A stretch of DNA of 64,000 nucleotides from positions 11,688 through 75,687 of the forward strand of contig CAJUHG010000004.1 in NCBI GenBank assembly GCA_910586005.1. Reading direction: 5' to 3'. The first letter of the stretch is position 1. Each line of letters begins with the position of its first letter. Position numbers and translations under genes: made by a program. Source of the DNA: an uncultured Lachnospiraceae bacterium. Lineage in GTDB: Bacteria > Bacillota > Clostridia > Lachnospirales > Lachnospiraceae. Below are positions 45,005 to 53,149 of the stretch, piece by piece. The notes under the pieces are model-generated. The model did not search any database. It worked only from the letters and a program-made list of their open reading frames with translations, and was not told the origin of the DNA.

Positions 45005-45787
45005 ATGATAAACTATGAGTTTTCATTATATACATTTGAATATTTTCTGATGATATTGGTAAGGATTGCATCATTTGTCTTTATTGCTCCATTTTTCGGA
45101 ATGAATAACACTCCAAGCCGAGTGAAAATTGGATTTTCGGTATTTGTTGCATTGATATTATATCAGATGATACTTCCGAAAGAAATGTTAGAATATTCTG
45201 GAGTAATCGAATTTGCTATCATCATTCTGAAGGAAGGAATTACAGGATTGCTCATTGGTTTTGCGGCAAATATTTGTAATTCCATTATTGTATTTTCAGG
45301 TAAAATCATAGATATGGAAATTGGTTTAGCAATGGCAAATATTTATGACCCTACTACAAATTCCCAATCAGGTCTTACAGGTACTATGTATAATTATTTA
45401 ATTATGTTGCTTTTAATGGCCACAGATATGCATCATTATATTTTAAGGGCACTGATTGATACGTATCAGATTATTCCTATCAACGGTACAGTTTTTAATT
45501 GGCAACATATTATGGGAACTATGACCATGTATATTTCAGATTTAATGATTATTGGTTTTCGTATTGTTTTGCCTATTTTTGCTAGTAGTATGATTTTAAA
45601 TTGTATTTTAGGAATTATGGCAAAAGTTGCACCACAGATGAATATGTTTGCAGTGGGAGTACAACTTAAGATTTTATTAGGTGTTTCTATTATGTTTGTG
45701 ACAATTATGTTGCTTCCAGATATTTCAAATTTTATTTTTAATGAAATGAAGCGGATGATAGTTTCTGTGATTGAAGGAATGTATTAA
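45005..45787 (+). CDS. fliR: Flagellar export gate protein FliR
   Basis: A 260-residue membrane protein with about six helices. VRIASFVFIAPFFG, SRVKIGFSVFVALILY and the DMEIGLAMANIYDPTTNSQ loop are typical of FliR. It caps the FliP-FliQ gate. It starts 11 bases after fliQ and precedes flhB. Confidence 0.92.
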   Translation: MINYEFSLYTFEYFLMILVRIASFVFIAPFFGMNNTPSRVKIGFSVFVALILYQMILPKEMLEYSGVIEFAIIILKEGITGLLIGFAANICNSIIVFSGKIIDMEIGLAMANIYDPTTNSQSGLTGTMYNYLIMLLLMATDMHHYILRALIDTYQIIPINGTVFNWQHIMGTMTMYISDLMIIGFRIVLPIFASSMILNCILGIMAKVAPQMNMFAVGVQLKILLGVSIMFVTIMLLPDISNFIFNEMKRMIVSVIEGMY

Positions 45788-45788
45788 A

Positions 45789-46982
45789 GTGAGAGAAAAA
45801 CCATATTATTTTATGGAATATAATCATTTGAATGATGTATCTTCGTCTCATGTAATGGGAGGAAAATCATATTACTTTATGGAATATAATTTACAATGGT
45901 TTGCAAAAGATGGAAATGGTGGTGAGAAGACAGAGCCAGCTACTGCAAAAAAGCTGCAAGAAGCTAGAAATGAAGGGCAAGTAGCAAAAAGTCAGGAGTT
46001 AAACAGTGCTTTAAGTCTAATTGCATTATTTCTGATATTGAAATTATTTATTTCCTATATTGGAGAAAATTTATTTGGAACCTTTTCAATAATTTATAAT
46101 AAAATTCCAGATATTATTAATGAAAGTATTGGTGGTATGTCAATACAATCTGCTTCTATCTTAATTAATAACGCAATGGGAATTATTTTAAGAACAGTGG
46201 CTCCAGTATTTATCATAGGTTTTTGTATTGCTTTGTTAGGCAATATTATACAAATAAAATGGAAAGTAACAACAAAGCCTATGAAGCCAAAATTTAGCAA
46301 ATTGAATCCTTTAAATGGATTTAAACGAATAGTTTCCAAAGATTCCTTGTTTGAATTGGCAAAATCCATTGCGAAAGTAGTGTTAATTATATATGTAGCT
46401 TATACTTCTATCAAAGATCATCAAAATGATCTCTTCTTAGTATATAATATTCCTTTATTTCAGGTAGTATTGTTAGTGGGAAGTATTGTAATAGATGCAG
46501 GTATGAAGATTAGTTTTGTTTACTTGATATTAGGAATAGCAGATTGGTTTTACCAAAAGCACAAGTTTAAAGAAGACATGAAGATGACGAAGCAGGAAGT
46601 AAAAGATGAATATAAGAATACAGAAGGAAATCCTGAGATTAAGGGGCGTCAGCGTTCTAAAATGCGAGAAGCTTCTCAACGCCGTATGATGCAGAATCTT
46701 CCGAATGCGGATGTGGTTATCACTAATCCAACACATTATGCGGTAGCAATTAAATATGATGCTAATCAGTATGCTGCACCAATTGTTGTGGCAAAAGGAG
46801 AAGATTACCTTGCCATGAGAATTAAAGAAGCTGCAAAAGAACATCAAATAGAAATTGTAGAAAATAAACCTTTAGCTCGGATGCTTTATGCAAATGTAGA
46901 TGTTGGGGAAGAAGTTCCACCTGAATTGTATCAAGCAGTAGCAGAGGTATTAGCTTTTGTTTATAGTCTAAAAAATAAATAA
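45789..46982 (+). CDS. flhB: Flagellar export switch protein FlhB
   Basis: A 397-residue protein that switches export specificity from hook to filament. Four membrane helices are followed by the cytoplasmic domain with the autocleavage motif NPTH in DVVITNPTHYAVAIKYD. The start is uncertain: the GTG at 45789 (AAGGA 10 bases upstream) gives an odd N-terminus in which YYFMEYN occurs twice, 22 residues apart, while the ATG at 45879 gives the usual MEYNLQWFAKDG start but its GGGAGG is 16 bases away. ATG 45813 and ATG 45855 are other in-frame options. Confidence 0.88.
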   Translation: MREKPYYFMEYNHLNDVSSSHVMGGKSYYFMEYNLQWFAKDGNGGEKTEPATAKKLQEARNEGQVAKSQELNSALSLIALFLILKLFISYIGENLFGTFSIIYNKIPDIINESIGGMSIQSASILINNAMGIILRTVAPVFIIGFCIALLGNIIQIKWKVTTKPMKPKFSKLNPLNGFKRIVSKDSLFELAKSIAKVVLIIYVAYTSIKDHQNDLFLVYNIPLFQVVLLVGSIVIDAGMKISFVYLILGIADWFYQKHKFKEDMKMTKQEVKDEYKNTEGNPEIKGRQRSKMREASQRRMMQNLPNADVVITNPTHYAVAIKYDANQYAAPIVVAKGEDYLAMRIKEAAKEHQIEIVENKPLARMLYANVDVGEEVPPELYQAVAEVLAFVYSLKNK

Positions 46983-47045
46983 TTGTGTATTATGCAAGAA
47001 TTTAACAGTATTCTTGTTTTGTATAAGGAATATATGTCAATCTTA

Positions 47046-47075
47046 TTGACAAAAAAATTTCTTATCTAATATAAT
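47046..47075 (+). promoter_or_regulatory. Consensus-like promoter upstream of flhA
   Basis: TTGACA (47046-47051) and TATAAT (47070-47075) are both perfect consensus hexamers, separated by 18 bases, in the 168-base gap between flhB and flhA and 76 bases before flhA. This is the best sigma-A match in the window and implies a second entry point for RNA polymerase inside the flagellar operon. Confidence 0.65.
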
Positions 47076-47150
47076 TGTAACTGGTGGAATATATCCATAC
47101 AGTTGCAGAAGATAAATTGAAATAGATAGAGACGAAAGGAGAAAAACAGC

Positions 47151-49187
47151 ATGAAGAAGGCAGATATGGGAATTGCGCTGTATTTACTTGCAGCAATTAT
47201 ATTCTTTATTGTTCCAATTCCTTCTATTTTATTGGACATCATGCTGGCATTTAATATATCCATAGCATTGGTGATATTGATGAATGCCTTATTTGTAAAA
47301 GAAGTGCTGGATATGTCCTTTTTTCCAACTCTGCTTTTGTTTACCACAATTTTCCGTATATCATTAAATGTTTCTTCTACACGTTTAATATTAAATACAG
47401 GAGACCCTGGTAATGTGGTTCGTACCTTTGGACAATTTGTAGGTGGAAACGATTTAATCATTGGTGCCATTATCTTTGTGGTTATGATTTTAATTCAGCT
47501 TATTGTTATAAACAAAGGTTCTGAACGTGTATCAGAAGTAACTGCAAGATTTACACTGGATGCCATGCCTGGTAAACAGATGGCAATTGATGCAGACTTA
47601 AATACAGGTGTTATTAGTGAAAAACAAGCAAGAGAACGGCGTGATAAGATACAACAGGAATCTAGTTTTTTTGGTGCTATGGATGGTGCTACAAAGTATG
47701 TAAAAGGAGATGCAACTGTTGGTATTGTAGTTACTCTTATTAACTTAATTGGTGGAATTGCTATGGGAATGACTCGTCAAGGAATGGCAATTGGAGATGC
47801 GTTGGGCCAATATGGAATTCTTACCATTGGTGATGGATTGGTCAGTCAGATACCTTCTTTGCTTATTTCTTTGGCAACTGGTATTTTGGTAACAAAGGCA
47901 TCTAAAGAAGCTGATTTTGGAGATACTTTAGTTCGCCAGTTGTTTGGCATTCCTAAAGTATTATATATTGTAGGTGCAGTAATGATTTTCTTGGGATTAA
48001 CAACACCTTTGGATGCAAGACTATTTATTCCATTAGGAATTGCTTTTATGGTTGCAGGTAGAAGTGTAGATACTAGTCTTGGAATAGAAGCAATAGAAGA
48101 AGAAGTAGATACAGCAGAAGAACAGGCAGAAGAAATTCGTCGACCAGAAAATGTAGTTTCCCTTTTACAGGTGGACCCAATTGAATTGGAATTTGGTTAT
48201 GGAATTATTCCTCTTGCTGATGTAAATCAAGGAGGAGACCTCTTAGATCGTGTGGTTATGATTCGAAGACAAATTGCGTTGGAACTTGGTACAGTAGTAC
48301 CAATTATCCGTCTTAGAGATAATATTCAGTTAAATCCCAACCAATATATTATTAAAATTAAAGGAATACAAGTAACAGAAGGTGAGATTTTGTTTGACCA
48401 TTATATGGCAATGAATCCAGGATTTGTAGAAGAAGAAATTTCTGGTATAGAAACTTTTGAACCATCCTTTCATTTGCCAGCACTTTGGATTACAGAAGGT
48501 CAAAGAGAGCGTGCAGAGAGCTTAGGTTATACCGTTGTAGATCCACCTTCCATTATAGCAACACATTTGACAGAAGTTATCAGAACACATATTGATGAGT
48601 TACTGTCTAGACAAGATGTACAAAATCTTGTTAATAATATTAGAGAAAGCAATCCAACTTTAGTAGACGATTTAATACCAAAATTACTAGGAATTGGAGA
48701 AATTCAAAAAGTATTACAGAATTTGCTACGTGAGGGAATTTCTATTAGAGATTTGCTTTCTATTTTTGAGACACTTGCAGATCATGCAGCAGTAACTCGT
48801 GATACAGATGTACTGACAGAATATGCAAGACAAAGTTTAAAACGAGCAATTTCTAGTAAATATTTCCCTGCAAATGAGGTGACAAGTGTAATTACCTTAG
48901 ATCCTAAAGTAGAACAAGATATTATGGGTTCTGTAAAACAGACAGAACAAGGCGCTTACTTAACTTTAGATCCAGAGAAAACAAAAGCAATTATGGCATC
49001 TTTGGAAGCAGAAATTGCAAAATTAGAGAATCTTGGAAAGAATGCGATTATTATTACATCGCCTATTGTGCGTATGTATTTTAAGAAATTAACAGAAGAT
49101 TACTTTAGAGATTTAATTGTTGTTTCTTATAATGAAGTAGAATCTAATATAGAATTACAATCAGTAGGGATGGTGAGCCTTTCATGA
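47151..49187 (+). CDS. flhA: Flagellar export apparatus protein FlhA
   Basis: A 678-residue protein with eight N-terminal membrane helices and a large cytoplasmic ring domain that binds export chaperones. FFPTLLLFTTIFRISLNVSSTR, shown here as FRISLNVSSTRLIL, and LDAMPGKQMAIDADLNTG are diagnostic, with the FHIPEP-like FPTLL region before. The stop overlaps the flhF start (ATGA). AAAGGAG precedes the ATG. Confidence 0.95.
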   Translation: MKKADMGIALYLLAAIIFFIVPIPSILLDIMLAFNISIALVILMNALFVKEVLDMSFFPTLLLFTTIFRISLNVSSTRLILNTGDPGNVVRTFGQFVGGNDLIIGAIIFVVMILIQLIVINKGSERVSEVTARFTLDAMPGKQMAIDADLNTGVISEKQARERRDKIQQESSFFGAMDGATKYVKGDATVGIVVTLINLIGGIAMGMTRQGMAIGDALGQYGILTIGDGLVSQIPSLLISLATGILVTKASKEADFGDTLVRQLFGIPKVLYIVGAVMIFLGLTTPLDARLFIPLGIAFMVAGRSVDTSLGIEAIEEEVDTAEEQAEEIRRPENVVSLLQVDPIELEFGYGIIPLADVNQGGDLLDRVVMIRRQIALELGTVVPIIRLRDNIQLNPNQYIIKIKGIQVTEGEILFDHYMAMNPGFVEEEISGIETFEPSFHLPALWITEGQRERAESLGYTVVDPPSIIATHLTEVIRTHIDELLSRQDVQNLVNNIRESNPTLVDDLIPKLLGIGEIQKVLQNLLREGISIRDLLSIFETLADHAAVTRDTDVLTEYARQSLKRAISSKYFPANEVTSVITLDPKVEQDIMGSVKQTEQGAYLTLDPEKTKAIMASLEAEIAKLENLGKNAIIITSPIVRMYFKKLTEDYFRDLIVVSYNEVESNIELQSVGMVSLS

Positions 49188-50428
49188 CAATAAAGAAATT
49201 TCAAGGAAAAACCGAAGAAGAAGCCACTGCAAAGGCAAAAGAAGAATTTGGACCGCAGACAGTAATTATGAATGTAAAGGAGATAAAACCAAAAGGGTTT
49301 TTTCGTTCTTTTCGAAGCTCTACGTATGAAGTGACGGCAGCAATTGAAGAGAACGAGACAACAACAAAAGGATATTCCTCTTTGCCTCAAATTGGAAATA
49401 TTAATGTGACAGCAGATGAACCAATTTCTATCCCAAAGCCTGAACCAGTAAAGGAGAAACTTGGAACGATAGGAAATCCTTGGGGAACTCCTATGAATCC
49501 AGTTGATTTAAAAGAAAAGAAAAAAGAAAATAATTTGGAAGAGAAGCTAGAAACGCTTCAATCTTTATTAGAAAAAAAATTGGTACCACAAGAACATAGA
49601 GAAGAAGTTCTTCCTCAAGAGGTACCTATGGATGAAAATCTTAAGTTTATTAAAATGATTTATGGTATTTTATTAGAAAATGAAGTGGATGAAAAATATG
49701 TAAATCAGATTATGGATGAAGTTGAAACGGTGATGAAAGGGGGAGCAAGTGTAGATCTCATTTTATCTAGTATTTATCAAAAAATGATTTTAAAATTTGG
49801 TCAGCCTCAACCGATTGAATTAACGGAGAAAAAGCCCAAAGTAGTCTTTTTTATAGGACCTACCGGTGTAGGAAAAACAACTACAATTGCAAAAATTGCT
49901 TCTCGTTTTAAGGTGGAAAAAGGGAAAAAAGTAGCACTCTTTACAGCAGATACTTACCGTATAGCAGCAGCAGAACAACTTCGTACCTATGCAAATATTT
50001 TAGATACACCATTAAATATTATTTATTCTCCACAAGAATTAAAAGAAGAATTAAAAAAATTAGAAGATTATGATTTGGTTCTTGTGGATACCTCTGGTTT
50101 TTCACATAAAAATGAAGAACAAAGAGATGAAACGAAAGAATTGATTAATAAAGTACCAAAAGAATATGAAAAAGAGGTATATCTTGTGTTGAGTGCTACC
50201 ACAAAATATAGGGATTTGATAGAGATTGCAAATATGTATAAAGAACACTTTCAGTTTCGGATGATTTTTACAAAATTAGATGAAACTAGTTGTCTTGGAA
50301 ATATTTTGAATATGAAGTTGTATACAGGTGCAGATTTATCTTATCTTACTTCAGGGCAAAATGTTCCAGATGATATTGAACTTTTTAATACACAGAAAAT
50401 TGTCAAACTTTTGCTTGGAGGAAAATAA
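49184..50428 (+). CDS. flhF: Flagellar placement GTPase FlhF
   Basis: A 414-residue SRP-type GTPase that sets the site of flagellar assembly. The N-terminal basic domain (KKFQGKTEEEATAKAKEEFG) and a variable linker precede the NG domain with FIGPTGVGKTTTIAKIA, ALFTADTYRIAAAEQLRTY, and FTKLDETSCLG. The start overlaps the flhA stop. Confidence 0.93.
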   Translation: MTIKKFQGKTEEEATAKAKEEFGPQTVIMNVKEIKPKGFFRSFRSSTYEVTAAIEENETTTKGYSSLPQIGNINVTADEPISIPKPEPVKEKLGTIGNPWGTPMNPVDLKEKKKENNLEEKLETLQSLLEKKLVPQEHREEVLPQEVPMDENLKFIKMIYGILLENEVDEKYVNQIMDEVETVMKGGASVDLILSSIYQKMILKFGQPQPIELTEKKPKVVFFIGPTGVGKTTTIAKIASRFKVEKGKKVALFTADTYRIAAAEQLRTYANILDTPLNIIYSPQELKEELKKLEDYDLVLVDTSGFSHKNEEQRDETKELINKVPKEYEKEVYLVLSATTKYRDLIEIANMYKEHFQFRMIFTKLDETSCLGNILNMKLYTGADLSYLTSGQNVPDDIELFNTQKIVKLLLGGK

Positions 50429-50430
50429 TT

Positions 50431-51309
50431 ATGGACCAGGCAGAGAAATTAAGAAATATTGTAAAAAAAAATCAACAACTTACTACTTCTAAGGCACGAG
50501 TTTTTACAGTTACCAGTGGAAAAGGTGGTGTTGGGAAGTCAAATACAGTTGTAAATCTTGCAATTCAAATGCAAAAACGAGGCAAAAAAGTTGTTATTTT
50601 TGATGCAGATATAGGACTTGCAAATGTGGAAATTATGTTTGGAGCAATTCCAAAATATAATTTAAGTGATTTAATTTATCGCGGAAAAAGTCTAAAAGAA
50701 ATTATTACGCCTGGGCCACTTGGAATAGGATTTATATCTGGAGGTTCTGGTATTACAGGTGTAAATAATTTAACAAAGGACCAGTTAAAATTACTAATAA
50801 ATAATTTATCTGAATTGGATACGCTTGCGGATATTGTGATTATAGACACTGGTGCTGGAGTTACAGATCAGGTTATGGATTTTGTTATGGCAAGTCCTGA
50901 GATACTTTTAGTTGCAACTTATGAGCCAAGTTCTTTAACAGATGCATATTCTTTATTGAAAGCCTTACATTGGAATCCAGACTTTCGACGAACACAAACT
51001 AAGATAAAAGTAATTGCTAATCGAGTAATGTCAGAAGAAGAAGGGCGAGGAATTTATGAAAAATTAAATGCTGTAGTAGGAAAATTTTTAGATGGTAATC
51101 TGGAATATTTAGGAATGGTTCCACAGGATATTTCCTTAGAAAAGGCTGTGCGTCAACAACAGCCAGTCAGCATTTTATATCCAGAGGCAAAATCTGCAAG
51201 AGCATTTGAAGCTATTACTGCAAATTTATTTCAAGAAACTAAAAATACATTACAAGAAAAGAGGGGAATTGTGCAATTGCTTTCACGTTTTATTTATAAA
51301 AGAAATTAA
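50431..51309 (+). CDS. flhG: Flagellar number regulator FlhG (MinD-like ATPase)
   Basis: A 292-residue ParA/MinD-family ATPase. The deviant Walker A is VTSGKGGVGKSNTVVNLA, and FDADIGLANVEIMFG and IIDTGAGVTDQVMDF follow; the C-terminal segment is amphipathic. The N-terminal AEKLRNIVKKNQQL matches the DQAxxLR motif by which FlhG stimulates FlhF. It starts 2 bases after flhF. Confidence 0.93.
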   Translation: MDQAEKLRNIVKKNQQLTTSKARVFTVTSGKGGVGKSNTVVNLAIQMQKRGKKVVIFDADIGLANVEIMFGAIPKYNLSDLIYRGKSLKEIITPGPLGIGFISGGSGITGVNNLTKDQLKLLINNLSELDTLADIVIIDTGAGVTDQVMDFVMASPEILLVATYEPSSLTDAYSLLKALHWNPDFRRTQTKIKVIANRVMSEEEGRGIYEKLNAVVGKFLDGNLEYLGMVPQDISLEKAVRQQQPVSILYPEAKSARAFEAITANLFQETKNTLQEKRGIVQLLSRFIYKRN

Positions 51310-51323
51310 GACAGAGGTGCATC

Positions 51324-52064
51324 ATGGATTCTAACATTGTTCATCCAGGAGATAGAATTGAAATTAGGATTCTAAGACAAGTGGAAAAATGTAAGAAAGT
51401 AGGAGAACAGCCTCCAGTATATTATAGTAAGGTTCAAAACATACAAAAAGATGGTTTGATAGAGGCAATAATGCCTACAGAAAATGAAAAAAACGTCTCT
51501 TTTCCGACAGGCATTCGATTTGAGTTTGTGTTTTTTACTGCAAATGGTATCTACCGTTGTGTAGCATATATTAAGGATCAATATGTAAAAGAAAATATAT
51601 ATTTGATTTTAGTAGATCCCAAAACTCCTCTTGAAAAATTTCGACAACGTGAATATTATCGATTTGAATGTGTAATGGATATGCAATATATGTTTATTAC
51701 AGAAGAAGAAGCTGCAATGGAAGAAATTTCAGTTTTGAAAGAACATCATAAATTGAAATATCCAAAAGATTTTTTTAAAGAGGCAGTTGCAGTAGAGTTA
51801 AGTGGAGGCGACCTTCGCTTTATTGCATATGAAGCAACTGAAAAAGGAAATTATCTAATTATTATCTTACGGTTGGAAAATGAAAGTATGGATAATCTTT
51901 TAGAGATTGTGGGAAAAGTGATGCTTTGTCAAAAAATAAAAACAGTTTCGAGAGAAATAAAATATGAGTATCGTGTCAATTTTTTATTTAAAAATCAAAC
52001 AAAACGAGAACTAATTATTAAGTATATTTTTGAACAAGAACGGAGAAGCAGGCAAAAGGGATGA
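51324..52064 (+). CDS. YcgR-like flagellar brake protein with altered PilZ domain
   Basis: A 246-residue protein of two domains: an N-terminal YcgR-type beta domain (about 1-105, GDRIEIRILRQ, FFTANGIYRCVAYIK) and a C-terminal PilZ domain. The arginine part of the c-di-GMP motif is present (R109-EYY-R113 in FRQREYYRF), but the second motif, normally [D/N]xSxxG, reads E158-L-S-G-G-D163. Family members brake the motor on binding c-di-GMP; the binding here may be weakened or altered. The ATG follows AGAGGTG. Confidence 0.85.
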   Translation: MDSNIVHPGDRIEIRILRQVEKCKKVGEQPPVYYSKVQNIQKDGLIEAIMPTENEKNVSFPTGIRFEFVFFTANGIYRCVAYIKDQYVKENIYLILVDPKTPLEKFRQREYYRFECVMDMQYMFITEEEAAMEEISVLKEHHKLKYPKDFFKEAVAVELSGGDLRFIAYEATEKGNYLIIILRLENESMDNLLEIVGKVMLCQKIKTVSREIKYEYRVNFLFKNQTKRELIIKYIFEQERRSRQKG

Positions 52065-52068
52065 TATG

Positions 52069-53148
52069 ATGAAAAAAAATATTTTAGTAGTTGATGATTC
52101 TGCACTTATGAGAAGGCTCATATGTGATATAATCAATACAGATAGTGCATTTCAGGCAATTGATGTTTGCAAAGATGGGCAAGAAGCGTATGAACGGTTG
52201 AAAAAGGTTAGTTATGATGCTGTAATTTTAGATGTAAATATGCCACGAATGGATGGATTACAATTACTAGAAAAATTACAACAAGAAGATATCAAAGCAA
52301 TTGTGATTATGGTAAGTACTTTGACAGTCAAAGATGCCGATGTAACTATTCGTGCTATGGAGTTAGGAGCCATTGATTTTGTTACAAAACCCACTAATAT
52401 TATTGAGGCAAAAGGAGACACATTTAAAGGAGGACTATTAAGAGTCTTAAGAGCTGTAGTGAAATCTGATGCTTCAAAAATGGCTATGTCAACAAATACT
52501 AAGCCTGTAGAAAAGCCTACACCAGTGAAAGCTATTCAGATTCCAAAGAGAGTTGTTGGAGGTAGTAGAAACAAGTTGGTTGCATTAGCATGTTCTACTG
52601 GAGGACCAAAAGCATTACAAAGCGTGATTCCTTATTTACCAGAAAATATGGATGCACCAATGCTACTTGTTCAGCATATGCCAGCTGGTTTTACAAAATC
52701 TATGGCAGAACGCTTAAATGAAGTTAGTAAGATTACAGTAAAAGAAGCAGAAGATGGAGAAGTCTTAAAAAAAGGATGTGTATATGTTGCACCAGGCGGA
52801 AAACATATGGAGATTCAGAAAAAAGCAGATAGGACACATGTTGTCAAGCTGAATCTTGAACCGCCGATTGGAGGGCTAAGACCGTGTGCGAATGTGACTT
52901 ATGAGTCGTTGCGAAACAGCGGATATGATGAGATTGTCTGTGTTGTGCTTACTGGAATGGGAGCAGATGGAACAGGAGGTATTCTTTCCTTAAAGAAAAA
53001 GAAACCCATCCATGTGATTTCCCAAGACGCCCAATCTTGTGTGGTATATGGAATGCCAAAAGCAATTGCTGAGGCTGGTGCTGTAGATGAGGTAGTTCCA
53101 CTAACAGAAGTTGCACAAACGATAATAAAGAACGTGGGGGTACAGTAA
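52069..53148 (+). CDS. cheB: Chemotaxis receptor methylesterase/deamidase CheB
   Basis: A 359-residue protein: a receiver domain (VVDDSALMRRL, VILDVNMPRMDGL, FVTKP) and a catalytic methylesterase domain with the serine in LACSTGGPKALQ, the histidine in LVQHMPAGFTKSMAERL and the aspartate in TGMGADGTGG. It removes methyl groups from receptors. The start at 52069 (or 52066) follows AAAAGGG; it overlaps nothing essential of the preceding gene. Confidence 0.94.
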   Translation: MKKNILVVDDSALMRRLICDIINTDSAFQAIDVCKDGQEAYERLKKVSYDAVILDVNMPRMDGLQLLEKLQQEDIKAIVIMVSTLTVKDADVTIRAMELGAIDFVTKPTNIIEAKGDTFKGGLLRVLRAVVKSDASKMAMSTNTKPVEKPTPVKAIQIPKRVVGGSRNKLVALACSTGGPKALQSVIPYLPENMDAPMLLVQHMPAGFTKSMAERLNEVSKITVKEAEDGEVLKKGCVYVAPGGKHMEIQKKADRTHVVKLNLEPPIGGLRPCANVTYESLRNSGYDEIVCVVLTGMGADGTGGILSLKKKKPIHVISQDAQSCVVYGMPKAIAEAGAVDEVVPLTEVAQTIIKNVGVQ

Positions 53149-53149
53149 T

